Positions 1 through 10,758 of a DNA stretch of 64,000 nt are shown here, in pieces (the stretch's first letter is position 1; every line of letters starts with the position of its first letter). The notes below the pieces were generated by a model. That model made no database searches. It worked only from the letters and a program-made list of their open reading frames with translations, and was not told the DNA's origin. The translations under genes and the position numbers were made by a program. The DNA is taken from contig NC_061862.1 of assembly GCF_907164915.1 (NCBI RefSeq), positions 62,645,910 to 62,709,909 on the forward strand, given 5' to 3'. Source of the DNA: Impatiens glandulifera. Lineage: Eukaryota > Streptophyta > Magnoliopsida > Ericales > Balsaminaceae.

Positions 1-690
1 CAAGCATTGCCATGGCGTCCTCAGTAAACTGTTCGGCTGTTCTGATAGGTGCGGGTGCAGGAACCGGTATCGGTGCAGGTGTGGGTACAGGAGCAGGTAC
101 AGCCGGTTCTGTAGATGTGATTAGTGCTCTGGTTGATGTTGAGGCCGAGACTTCCTCTTCGGTTCTAGATTTCATTTCGAACTCGTATGCCTTTAGATCT
201 TCGAATACATCGTATAGTTTCATCTTACGTAGGCTCTTTGATTCCCTCATTACCATTGTCTTTATATCCCAGGCACTTGGAAGAGATCTCAAAGCCTTCA
301 TAACTACCTCTTTGTTGTCATACTTCTTGCCCAGAGTTGCTAGTTCATCTAGCACACCAGTGAACCGGTCACTGTATTCCTTCATAGTTTCTCCTGGTTT
401 CATTTTGATACTTTCGAACTTCTGTGTGGCCATCATTATTTTGTTCTCCCTTGTTCTTTCATTTCCTTCAAAGATCTGGATGACCGTGTTCCATGTCTCC
501 TTCGCAGTTTTGCAATCTCTGATCTTGCAATATGTGTTTCTGTCTACGCTGTTGGAGATCCGGTTTCTTGCATGGTTGTCCAGATTGTTTCTTCTCCTAT
601 CTTCAGCCGTCCATTCTTTTCTATCTTTATCAATGAATATCGGTCCTTCGGTTAGAATGGATTCCATTTCATCATCCAAGGTGACTAGGT
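1..690 (-). pseudogene. Partial copia gag (element A), 5'-truncated
   Basis: The minus strand encodes a capsid-type gag matching the gags of B and C residue for residue over long stretches (motifs EYSDRFT, LGKKYDNKE, LRSLPSAWDIKTMVMRES). I see no stop across roughly 229 codons, so this copy is less decayed than B or C in the same region, but its own start codon and first ~35 residues are deleted. Before the conserved IRTAEQF motif it carries a Pro/Ala-rich stretch (PAPVPTPAPIPVPAPAP) where B and C have only a few residues. The reading frame continues past base 1, so the zinc-knuckle part is not visible. Gag forms the virus-like particle in the cytoplasm. Confidence 0.8.
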
Positions 691-1798
691 GCACGGTCGG
701 TTTCGGATGATGAAGATTTGGAGATGGTGGGTCGGTTTCGGTAATCTGGATATTCGGTATGGCTAGTATAAAGTCGGTTTGGAGCGGTATGGTTAAGTTA
801 GTCGGTTATATAGTAAAGCCAGCAGAAAGTAAATAACACAAAAGATTTTATGGATGTTCGGAGATAAAACTCCTACGTCACCCCTTCCTCTCTAAACCGC
901 GAGAAGGATATTCACTAAGGAATACAAGTACAAGCCGATCGAGACTTATTTTCTGCTCGATAACACTCTTACAATTTACACCGAAATTGTAGAACACACT
1001 TTAACTTTCAACACTTAGGCTTTCTAGAATAGCACACTGTTATCACTTGTAGTAAATGCTCTTAGCTCTCGTTATCCCAATGTATGTCCCGCATTTACTC
1101 TTCTGCAACTGCCTCCTTTTATAGGTGAAATATGCCAACGGTCATATTTCACTGCCTTGAATCTGATTGGCCGATCAGAGGTGCAGTGATTTAGTGTCTC
1201 AGACCTGCGGTCGTTTCCTCAGACCTGATGGTCAAGCTCAGACCTGGCATTATGTCTCAGACCTGCCGGTCTGTTCTTCCGGTTTGTAAGACAGACCTGC
1301 TGGGTTTGTCTTTTACTCAATGTAGGCACTGTCTGTTTGGACAGTTGTCTGTACTTTGAAGATTTCCTTTCTGGCTTATCCCGAAGTAGAAGGATCCGGT
1401 AGTACTGTTTTCTGCAGCCTACAGTCTTTCCTCAGACTTGCATGGATATGGAAGTATTCAGTCTGTTCCTTTGGTATCATTCTCAACAGATACCCAAATT
1501 GTCTTCTTGTACTGGTCGGCCGCTTGACTTGGCCGAATGTCTTTTGGTAGTGATGTAACCGGACTTCTTCCGGTTATTCTTGTCTTGTGGATGATCGGCT
1601 GTTTGATGGTTCCGGTTTTGAGCTTTGGTCGATCCTTCCTTTGTGCGGTTACGTTCCGAATACTCTTGATCGGTTTGGTAGCTTGACCGGTTAGGTTTCT
1701 TCAGTCAGTTCTCTTGTTCATCCGGTCCGGTTCCTTGTTCTTGCATGGAAAATTTATTTAAGTTAGGTTTATTTGAACCGGTCTGAATTTATCTAACA
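691..1798 (-). repeat. 5' LTR of element A, 3' end deleted
   Basis: Sense start TGTTAGATAAA at 1798 (minus). The promoter-like block is conserved: an AACGG motif at about 1137-1142 and TATAAAAG (plus-strand CTTTTATA, 1116-1123). The conserved downstream block with TGACGTAGGAG lies near 855-900. The normal terminus GACCTAGATCCTAACA is absent; the sequence passes at about 690 straight into gag. Confidence 0.85.
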
Positions 1799-1979
1799 TA
1801 TATTACCATAACAAAATATCACATTTTCTTTTGTGTTAATCTTATTTCCTTACATCAAACTTACACACCAAAAATATATACTTTCATTTTGTTCAATATT
1901 CTCTTTACTTGCATCATCAATTCAAGACATCTCAACACACCATAAAGATTGTTTCTGATCTGGATTTTCTAATGACATA

Positions 1980-2177
1980 TTGTTGGTAAAGGAATATTTC
2001 TCTACAAAAGAAATCTCCGATGACTCGTGCAACCGCAATAGCCATGGGAGACGGGATAATAAGATTCAGAGTTTTATCCCGTCAACGTCGTCGCCGCCGA
2101 CGATTAACTACCGGACAATGAAGAGGAGTAAGAGAATTCCTCATCGTGCCCCTATGGGACTAGTCGTAGAATATTAA
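1980..2177 (+). CDS. Unrecognised small ORF with a duplicated C-terminal peptide motif
   Basis: 65 codons with no recognisable family. The last codons read KRIPHRAPMGLVVEY then stop. The same peptide (RRISHRAPMGLVVEY, stop) is encoded again just downstream at 2216-2263, with several differences at silent positions. That is suggestive of past constraint on the peptide, or simply of a recent local duplication. No signal peptide is apparent from the given start; a spliced upstream exon is possible but I cannot show one. It may be non-coding. Confidence 0.25.
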   Translation: MLVKEYFSTKEISDDSCNRNSHGRRDNKIQSFIPSTSSPPTINYRTMKRSKRIPHRAPMGLVVEY

Positions 2178-2263
2178 GAGAACTACTTAAAAATAACCGG
2201 ACGGTGAAGAGGAGAAGGAGAATTTCCCATCGTGCCCCTATGGGACTAGTCGTGGAATATTAA
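2108..2263 (+). repeat. Two-copy tandem repeat (~70-bp unit)
   Basis: Units 2108-2177 and 2195-2263, about 90% alike, both ending ATGGGACTAGTCGT-R-GAATATTAA. They encode the same C-terminal peptide; unit 2 is out of frame with the ORF ending in unit 1. Confidence 0.8.
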
Positions 2264-2457
2264 TGAAATCACTTTAAAAAAAATTAATAATACAAGTCAA
2301 AGTTTGGCCTCTTTTCTATAGTCTTCCCCACCACTACAACTAGCACTTGTGCTTTTACTATAAAAAAGGCCAGTGTTTACTATAGATAATTAAGTGGGAA
2401 AATAATGTAAAATGACTGTGTACTTTATTTAAGGTGATCAAATGCTTAGAATAAAAA

Positions 2458-2563
<106 letters not shown>

Positions 2564-2729
2564 TCTAAGACTTAGGGTAAAATAGGAATGGAATAATAAG
2601 CTTTGTTTACACCTTGTGTTGTTTCTATTGGATAATGTAATGTATATAAATATTTTCTTTAATGAAGTAATATAATATAACCCAGAAAACTCGATGATTC
2701 TTAATGCGTAAGAGATCATGATTAGAGAT

Positions 2730-3998
2730 TGTTAGATAAATTAGACCGGTTAAAATAAGAACTTAACAAAATAAACTTCATGTGCAGGAACGGTTAAAGA
2801 ACCAGGATCGGTCAAGTAATCCAACCGGTCAAGAATCCAACCGATCAGGAAAACAAGACCGGTTAGAAGACAAGGAAAAAGATGTAACCAAAACCGGAAG
2901 TCATCCGGTTAACGTGAAGCTATGAAAAACCTGAAATCATCCGGTTAACCTAAACAACCGGTAGACATCCTAAACCGAAATGCATCCAACCGGAAAACGG
3001 ATGAGAAGAAACTACTTAGAGAAAGAATCAAAACTATCAAATTAAGTACAATCTACAAATCAGTGCAAACAGATACTTTGAGTATCTGCGGAAGATGATA
3101 CCGAAGGAACAGACTATAATATTTCCATATCCATACAAGTCCGGTGATACTCTGCAGGCTGTAGAAGATTGCCTGAAGAGATCTTTCCACTCTGGGATAA
3201 GTCAGAGGCGCAACCTTCTAGGTGCAGGCAACTGTCCAACCGACAGTTGCTACATTAAGTAAAAGATAAACCTAGTCGGTTTGACCAACGCATTGGAAGC
3301 CTAAACTGCCAGGTCTGAAACACTGAACCTCTGCTCAACCAATCAGATTTAAGGAGAAGAAATGTGACCGTTGGCACATTTCACCTATAAAAGAAGGAGC
3401 TGAAGAGGAGTAAATTTAGTTACCAGTTCCACCAGCTACAAGTTCTAAGAGTTATTAATTACAAGTTTATCTCTCTCTCTACAAGACTCAAACTCTAAGT
3501 GTGCATTTGAAGTGAGATTACAATTTCGGTGAGAATTGTACGAGTGATTATCGAGCAACAAATAAGTCTCGATCGGATATTGTATTTGTGTATTCCTTAG
3601 TGAATATCTTTCTCGCAGTTTCGAGAAGAAGGGGTGGCGTAGGAGTTTTATCTCCGAACATCCATAAAAACCTGTCTTGTTATTTACTTTCTGCCGGATC
3701 TACGTTCTAACCGATTTATACTAACCGATTAACATCACCCCAACCGATCTTCTAAATCTCAAACCGACCTACTAAACTCCAAACCGACTTTATCAAACCT
3801 ATCTCTATTCATCCCGTATACGTGTTGCTTCAACCTGAAACAAACCACTTCCGCACTTGAACTCAGTTCAAGGGTTTGTGACAGTTTGTGTAGTATTGAA
3901 ACCCAGTGTTAATCTCTAACCAGATTAAACACCAACCGTTGAGTGAAAGTGTAAACCGGCCAGACCCCGGTTCGCTAGCCCCGACCTAGATCTTAACA
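2730..3998 (+). repeat. 5' LTR of element B (1269 bp)
   Basis: Starts TGTTAGATAAA, ends GACCTAGATCTTAACA. It has a TATA box TATAAAAG at 3386-3393 with GACCGTTGG just upstream, and short inverted repeats at 3520-3539 (ACAATT/AATTGT) and 3550-3573 (ATCGAG/CTCGAT). The primer-binding site follows immediately. Confidence 0.95.
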
Positions 3999-4000
3999 AT

Positions 4001-4012
4001 TGGTATCAGAGT
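4001..4012 (+). other. Primer-binding site of element B (initiator-Met tRNA type)
   Basis: TGGTATCAGAGT two bases after the LTR end; the canonical copia site is TGGTATCAGAGC, as seen in C. One mismatch at the last base. Confidence 0.85.
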
Positions 4013-4051
4013 AGTTAGTTTCAATACTCAAGCAACCCGAAGCAAGCAAGC

Positions 4052-5822
4052 ATGACTCTCGAGAAGCCTCCAATGCTAGAAGGTGATGATTTGCCAACTG
4101 GAAGGTACGCATGCACTTGCACCTAATCACTATGGATGATGAGATGCCGTTCATCCTGTCTGAAGGACCGATAAAGATTGATAAAGATAGGAAGGATTGG
4201 ACAAAAGAGGATAGGAGGAGAGCCAATCTGGACAATCATGCTAGAAACTATATTTTCAACGGTTTGGACAGAAATACCTTTTATAAGGTCAGAGATTGCG
4301 AAACTTCAAAGGAAGTATGAGAAACGGTGATTCAACTTCATGAGGGAAATGAAAGAACCAAGGAAAACAAGATAATGGTGGCTACCCATAAGTTTGAAAA
4401 CATCAAGATGAAACCAGGAGAAATCATGATGGAGTACAGTGACCGATTTACAGATGTGATAAATGAGTTATCAACTCTTGGAAAGAAGTATGATATCAAG
4501 GAAATTATCATGAAAGCTTTAAGATCTTTTCCGAGTGCATGGGATATAAAGACGATGGTGATGAGGGAATCAAACTGCCTAAGCAAGATGAAGCTACATG
4601 ATGTATTCGAAGATCTTAAGGCATATGAGTTTGAAATGAGATTTAGGATTGAAGATGAAGTTTCAGGCTCAACCTCCACTAAGGCCTTAGTCACATCTAT
4701 GGAACTGGTTGCTCCTGCACCGATCAAAACCGCCGAACAGTTCACTGAGGTAGCCATGGAAATGCTTGCACAGAAGTTTGGCAGATTCATGAAGAGAAGT
4801 CAGCCGACAAACAACAACTATAACTACGGTGATAAATCTAATATTAGATCTTATAATTGCAATTGTTTGGAACATTTCAGGTGGGAATGCAGAAAACCAA
4901 GACGGGACGACAGGAAACCGGATGATCAGAACCACCGAAACAACTATCCACAAACCGGTGAAGAAAGGGAAGTTCAGAAAGCACTGATAGCCGATGATGG
5001 AGGAAGTTTATGGGCTCACAGTGACAGCGATGATGAACTCACTTGTCTCATGGAAAACGAGGAACAGGTATTTGACTCTCCTTGTGAAGAATTCACTAAA
5101 GATGAGTTATTTAATGCACTAAATGACATGGTAGTAGAGTATAAGAATCTATTAACCTTAATACCAACCCAACTCAACTTTAGAACCGACCCCATAGCAC
5201 AAACCATGTCCAAACCAAAAACCATCCAACCTGATGAAATCTTAGAAACCGAGGCAGCACCTGAACTATCCTTTGAGACTAAACAGCTCAAGGAGTCATT
5301 TCAAGAGTTGACCGAAGAGGAAGATGCTCGAACCCAGTATCGAATAGCCACATGGAAAAGATCCAGTGAAATGGTGAATCAGTTGTCTAAGTATAAAAGA
5401 CATCCCAAATGCAAATTTGGTCTTGGATACAAAAACAACAAATCCGCCAACCGGAACCATTCGGACAAGATGAAGCTCACAAAAGACAATCTCCCCTTTG
5501 TAAGATTTGTCAAGAGCTTTTCAACCGACGATGAGGAACAAAGTGCCTCAAATCCGGAAGACAAAATAACCTATGTAAGTCTAAATGACTCCGAAAAATG
5601 GCTTCATCTTGAGAAAAGGAAAGCCAATCGGCCCAAAGGTAAACAAACCAATCCACACCACATAGAATAAACCAAAGGCCACCACAACATAAGGCACTCT
5701 TAGGACAACAGAAAGACGTTAAACCGAGTACAGGAAAACTAGTTAGAACCATAACCGGGAAAGTTGTCTGACTTATCAAAGTCTGGATACCCAAGGGACT
5801 AATCAAATGTGGACCCAAGTAA
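4052..5822 (+). pseudogene. gag of element B, with stops and frameshifts
   Basis: The start ATG at 4052 is chosen by match to element C (MSFDKPPMLEGDD there). A 1-bp loss near 4090 shifts the frame, and an in-frame TGA at 4318-4320 replaces a Trp codon. From 4327 to 5670 the frame is open for 447 residues: capsid region, a CCHC knuckle near 4850-4895 in which the first Cys is Ser (SYNCNCLEHFRWEC), then an acidic, Ser-rich tail (ELTCLMENEEQVFDSP, LFNALNDMV). That tail is typical of long Sirevirus gags. The gag frame closes with TAA at 5820-5822, and pol lies in the +1 frame relative to it. Confidence 0.85.
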
Positions 5823-5844
5823 ATGTGGGTATCAAATATCTGTA

Positions 5845-8800
5845 AATATGAATATTTTGGAGGATATGAAGAAATGGATAGGAAACTCTGAGTGGTACCT
5901 GGACAGCGGTTGCTCTAGACACATGACTGGAACAACAACCTTCTAACCGACATTAAAAAAAGAAACTTGTGTAATGATTGTTTTCGGTGACAACTCAAGA
6001 GGTAGAACTGTGGGCAAGGGTAAGATTGTCCATGGTAATTTAACAATTGACAATGTACTTTTAGTTGAAAATCTACACTTTAACCTGCTAAGCATTAGTC
6101 AGATGTGTGATGCTGGTTATACCGTAGAATTTCTTAAACATGCATGTTTAGTTAAAAACTATCAGGGTAACATACTACTAACCGGAAATAGGTTAGGAAA
6201 TATATACAAGGTAGACTGAAAAAGTGAAGTAGAACATCCTGTTTGCATGGTAGCTAAAACCGATCAAACTTGGCTTTGGCATAAAAGGCTAAACCATCTA
6301 AACCTCAAAACTTTAAACTATATCCGCGGTAAAAAGCTAGTTGAAGGAATTCCTGATATAGTATTTAATAAGGATAAAGTGTGTTCAGCATGTCAAATAG
6401 GTAAACAAACTAAGTCAACCTTCAAGAGTAAAGGACACATTCAGTCTAACCGATGCTTAGATCTTCTCCACATGGATTTATTTGGACTGATTAGGGTCAC
6501 CAGCCTAGGTGGTATGCTTTACACGATGGTAGTTATTAATGATTATTCTAGGTATACATGGGTATTTTGGCATCTAAACGTGAAACCACATCAAATTTAA
6601 TTACACTACTTAAACGCTTGCAAAATGAAAAATCAACATGCATAAACAGCATTAAGAGTGATAGAGGAACCGAATTTACAAATAGCACTTTAAATGCATT
6701 TCTTGATGAATCCGACATCAGACACGAGTTGTCTAGTTCTAGAACTCCTCAACAGAACGGCCTGGCCGAGAGAAGAAACCGAACTCTCAAGGAAGCCGCA
6801 AGGTCCATGATAGCCGATTCGGGTGTTGCTCAAAAATTTTGGACTGAGGCTATCAATACTACATGTTATACACAAAACCGGTCTTTGATCAACAAGTTTC
6901 ACAACAAAACACCGTATGAAGTGTATTTTGATAGGATTCCTAACATTAGGTATCTTAAGATTTTCGGTTGTAAATGTTACATTCGCATAAATGGCAAAAA
7001 CTACTTATCTACCTTTGATGCAAAATCCGATATTGGGATCATGCTAGGTTACTCAGCAGTTAGTAAAGCATATAGAGTATATAATACTAGAACTTTAACC
7101 GTGGAGGAATCCCTTCATGTTGTATTCGATGAATCGGTTGAAAGCAACACTGCATTATCCTTTGATCTACACAACAGATTGGAAAATAATAATATTAATT
7201 CTGATAGTGAAGATGAAGTTCTGGTTTTCAGACGATTTGTCCATGATCAAATGGGTGTTGATGAAACCCAGCCGGATCAAGCTGCCACACAGCACGAAGC
7301 TAACACCTCGGTTCAAATAGAGGAAATCGGTCGGCCTGACATAGTTGATCAGCCTACCGATATGTCTAGCCTCGATCAAACAAATGGTGATTTGATAGAC
7401 ACTCCTGAACCGGATCTTAAAAGGAACACAAATCATCCTCTTGAGCTTATTATATGTGACCCTTCAAAACCTGGCCAAACTAGGCAACAAATACTGGAGG
7501 AATACTTTAATTCCACTTTCATATCCCAGATTGAGCCGAAAAGGATGGATGAAGCATTGTCGGATCCGGATTGGATCTTGGGAATGCAAGAAGAGTTAAA
7601 CCAGTTTGAGAGTAATAAAGTATGGTACCTAGTCCCTAGACCGAAAGATCAACTGGTCATAGGAACAAGATGAGTATTCAGAAATAAACTCAATGGAGAC
7701 GGTTTGGTTACGAGGAACAAAGCTAGATTAGTGGCATAAGGATACAAACAGGAAGAAGACATTGATTTTGAAGAATTATTTGCTCCTCTAGCTAGAATTG
7801 AAGCCATTAGGATTTTTCTACCATTTGCTGCTTTCAAAAACTTTAAAGTTTTCTAAATTGATGTTTAAAGTGCATTTTTAAATGGTGACCTACGTGAGGA
7901 AGTATATGTTGAACAACCACCCGGTTTTAAAAATGTTGACCTGCCTAATCATGAATACCGCCTAAATAAAGCACTGTACAGTTTAAAATAAGCTCCTAGA
8001 GCTTGGTATGATACACTAACCGCATTTCTGTTACATCATGATTTCACCATAGGTTTAGTGGATAAAATCTTATTTAAATTTGAGAAAAAGGGGCATATTC
8101 TACTTGTTCAAATATATTTGGATGATATCATCTTCTGATCAACCGATCCTAAGCTATCTGATAAATTCTCAACCTTGATGACTAACAAATTTGAAATGAG
8201 TATGATGGGAGAATTAAGCTTCTTCCTAGGTCTTCAGGTTAAACAACTCGAAGGAGGAACCTTCATCAGTCAACCCAAATACACAAAGGAACTTCTGAAG
8301 GAATTTGGGATGGATACATGCTCCTCCGCGGCTATGCCAATGAGCTCATCAGTTCAGCTGAACACAGATGATGACGGTCAGGGGGTAGACCTGACTGCCT
8401 ATCGTGGAATTATTGGTTCACTTCTTTACCTGACAGCAAGTAGACCGGAAATACTATTTGCGGTCAGGGTGTGTGGAAGATTCCACACTAATCCCAAACA
8501 GTCTCACTATACAGCCGCTAAGCGATTCCTGAAATACCTAAAGGGAACCCCTGAAGTCGGTCTGTGGTATCCAAATGACTCATCTTTTAACCTCACAAGT
8601 TACTCTGATGTAGACTATGCAGGTTGTAAAGTTGACAGAAAAAGTACCAGCAGAACATGCCAATTTTTAGGTGATCGGCTTGTGTCATGGCACAGCAAGA
8701 AGCAAACATCGGTTGCTACGTCAACCGCAGAGGCTGAATATCTGGCAGCCGGAAGCTGTTGATCACAACTCCTATGGATTCAACAACAACTAAAGGATTT

Positions 8801-9071
8801 CGGTATCACCGCCGAAGAATCTCCGATTTTCTGTGACAACACAAGTGGCATAGCGATCACGTACAATTCGGTTTTACACTCTAGAACCAAGCACATCGAC
8901 ATAAGGCATCATTTCATCCGGGAACATGTCATGCAGAAGCATATCCGGCTGGAATACGTATCAACAAATCAACAAGTAGCCGATATATCCACAAAGCCTT
9001 TGCAGGAAGCTAAGTTCTCTTACTTTAGAAACATACTCGGCTTAACCGATATTAATCAACTCATTTCTTAA
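5845..9071 (+). pseudogene. pol of element B (protease, integrase, reverse transcriptase, RNase H), degenerate
   Basis: Order is typical of Ty1/copia. The aspartic protease motif WYLDSGCSRHMTG is near 5893-5931, with the catalytic Asp kept. The integrase zinc motif (WHKRLNHL...CSACQ) is near 6280-6405, and the integrase core with SDRGTEF and QQNGLAERRNR near 6655-6780. The reverse transcriptase active site reads YLDDII near 8116-8133 (usual copia YVDD), and RNase H ends at 9071 (TAA). Damage includes a 1-bp deletion in the protease region (~5930), a frameshift near 6565, TGA at 7671 (Trp codon), and TAA for Gln codons near 7737, 7855 and 7989. The product would have been a polyprotein active in particles; this copy cannot make it. 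Confidence 0.9.
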
Positions 9072-9599
9072 ACCTTTAATCTCTAAAGGGAAAATCGGTT
9101 CGGACAGACAAAACCGGCAGTTCTTCCTAAAATGTCGAAAACCGAATTTACCATTGTATTTATTGAAGAACCGCTTTGCTCATCAGTTACAGTAAACCGA
9201 CCAGTTACTTAGTGCCTACACTAATTAACTGCATTGGGACCAATTACTGAAAACCAACCGGTTTGAATATGATATATTCTAGATTATTTGGCTTCCGAAC
9301 GGAAATGGAATAACTGTCTGTGTTTAGATGTATCTGTTCTGAAAAGATACATTTTCAAAGAAAAATAGTCATACCTTAAAATACGTGAAGATATGATATC
9401 TCTCACCGTCCAGACCTATGATTCACACCCTTAGACTGTAAATACTCCTAATTCATGCAAAATGCTTTATCCTATGGTTAATAGACTAAATCACCTGCTA
9501 TCCACTGGATAATACTATCACCCCTCAACTAATATATAAGTTATGTGAACATCAGACAAATTATCCACAATATCATCTTATCATCTCACTAAGACAAAA
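9072..9599 (+). other. pol-ORF1 spacer of element B
   Basis: 528 bases without a gene, homologous to 18860-19383 in element C. It ends with the TATA box described separately, 60 bases before ORF1. Confidence 0.7.
9533..9540 (+). promoter_or_regulatory. TATA box of ORF1 (B)
   Basis: TATATAAG, about 60 bases before the ORF1 ATG; the aligned site in C is TATATAAC and in D TATATAAA. Confidence 0.55.
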
Positions 9600-10343
9600 A
9601 TGTCTCAGTTCCAAAATATTCTCCAAGTTGATTTTGACTCAACGTAGGGGACACAGCATTATGAGATATTCAAGATGCTTAAATTTCTAGAAAGTATCGG
9701 TCTGAAGCTTTTCCTAGATAACAAACATGTCATCTTCCCTGAGACCGTACTCGAGTTTTTCCATAACGCTAGGGTCTTCCGTGGTACTCCATACTTTGAT
9801 ACCCTTATCCAATCCAGAGTTAAAAGAACCATGTTTCATTTCTCCGAGCGTGATTTTGCTCGGTGCTTCGACCTTCCGAAGGAAGGTCTTACCGATCTGA
9901 ACGTTCCGGCTGAACTAAAAGCCAAAATCTCTTTGAACTTCTCTCGCTCGAACCGTCCAGTTGATGACCACAGAGCTTGGTCATCATTGAGGGCTAAATA
10001 CCAGCTTCTCAATGATATCATCAGCAGGGCCATCCTGATAAAGGATGTCACAAACACCTACTACGCCACCGTCTTCAACATCATGACCGCTATCACAACT
10101 GATACTCCGGCCAATTGGTCTAGGCTGTTGTTTGACATCCTGATCTGGATGATCACTACCCGTCATACCGGCTTCATTCCCCAGATCAGCTTTCTACTCA
10201 TGGAACTTGGGGTTCTGCTCTGTCCGGACGAAGGGCTGAACCAATCCCAGGTCTTGACCAGGGATTCCGCCGATTCATTCTATGAGCGGTTCGAGAAAGC
10301 TTGGAAGAAGAAGAACCGACACCTTACCAACTCTGGCCATTAA
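9600..10343 (+). pseudogene. Accessory ORF1 of element B (one stop)
   Basis: Start ATG at 9600 (MSQFQNILQVDFDS, matching MSQFPNILQVDFDS in C). A TAG at 9645-9647 interrupts codon 16; the remaining 222+ residues are open to 10343. The protein is a predicted helical globular domain: a DFD-type N-terminal motif, VLEFFHNARVF, then FDLPKEGLTDLN, YQLLNDIISRAIL, a TAITTDTPANWSRL segment and a basic C-terminus (ERFEKAWKKKNR). No signal peptide or membrane helix. It is paralogous to ORF2 and to the N-terminal domain of ORF3, and resembles plant retroelement-associated proteins annotated as 'putative plant transposon protein'. Its biochemical role is unknown. Confidence 0.75.
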
Positions 10344-10758
10344 AGTCACTCCTTCAACAACCGGTCTTTTTTCTCCATGTACCGGTTGTATTGTTATCCT
10401 ACTCAATTATGATCCCTTTCGGTTTAATCTATATTTCTTTCGGTTCATTGTAATTCCTCTTCCATTAATGAAAACTAACTTTGAATTCCCACTGCATGGG
10501 TAATTACATAAACTTAGTTACTTCCCAACTAGATTCTCAGCCTCGGTCTCTGCAACCGGTCAAAAAGTAATCCCTTCCCAAGGCGTTTTGAAAGCATAAA
10601 TATTCCCAGCATTAATGAGACAAAACGGAATATTAACATTAAATGCTCCTATTTTCCCTCCAATTTCAACTCTATTTAAGAAACCTCCACCTTTCTTCCC
10701 AACACATTTCAAAACAAAATACTTTTAACTCACTCTCTCTCTAAGCAAGATTAGAAAC
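10344..10758 (+). other. ORF1-ORF2 spacer of element B
   Basis: About 415 bases without a gene; it holds TTTTCCCTCCAA at about 10652-10663 and a TATA-like site. Aligned with 20128-20567 in C, where the same two sites occur. Confidence 0.6.
10673..10680 (+). promoter_or_regulatory. Weak TATA-like site of ORF2 (B)
   Basis: TATTTAAG, 79 bases before the ATG; aligned with TATATAAG in C, so probably a mutated TATA box. Confidence 0.4.

Larger units (their letters stand above)
1..1798 (-). mobile_element. Element A: partial Sirevirus-type Ty1/copia retrotransposon (5' LTR plus gag)
   Basis: Read on the minus strand, the element starts with the LTR terminus TGTTAGATAAA at 1798 and runs through LTR sequence to about 691, then directly into gag, leaving the window at base 1. 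It belongs to the same family as elements B and C: it shares the LTR block around TGACGTAGGAG and the gag protein. The LTR 3' end, primer-binding site and first gag codons are missing, so an internal deletion joins LTR to gag. The base block after the terminus is TATAT; the matching duplication would lie outside the window. Confidence 0.85.

Noticed and set aside
12..710. Plus-strand 232-residue ORF at the left edge
   Set aside because: It is the antisense shadow of copia gag; the minus strand matches the B and C gags.
4338..4953. Minus-strand ORFs opposite gag (also 14185-14737)
   Set aside because: Antisense shadows; the same pattern appears opposite every gag copy.
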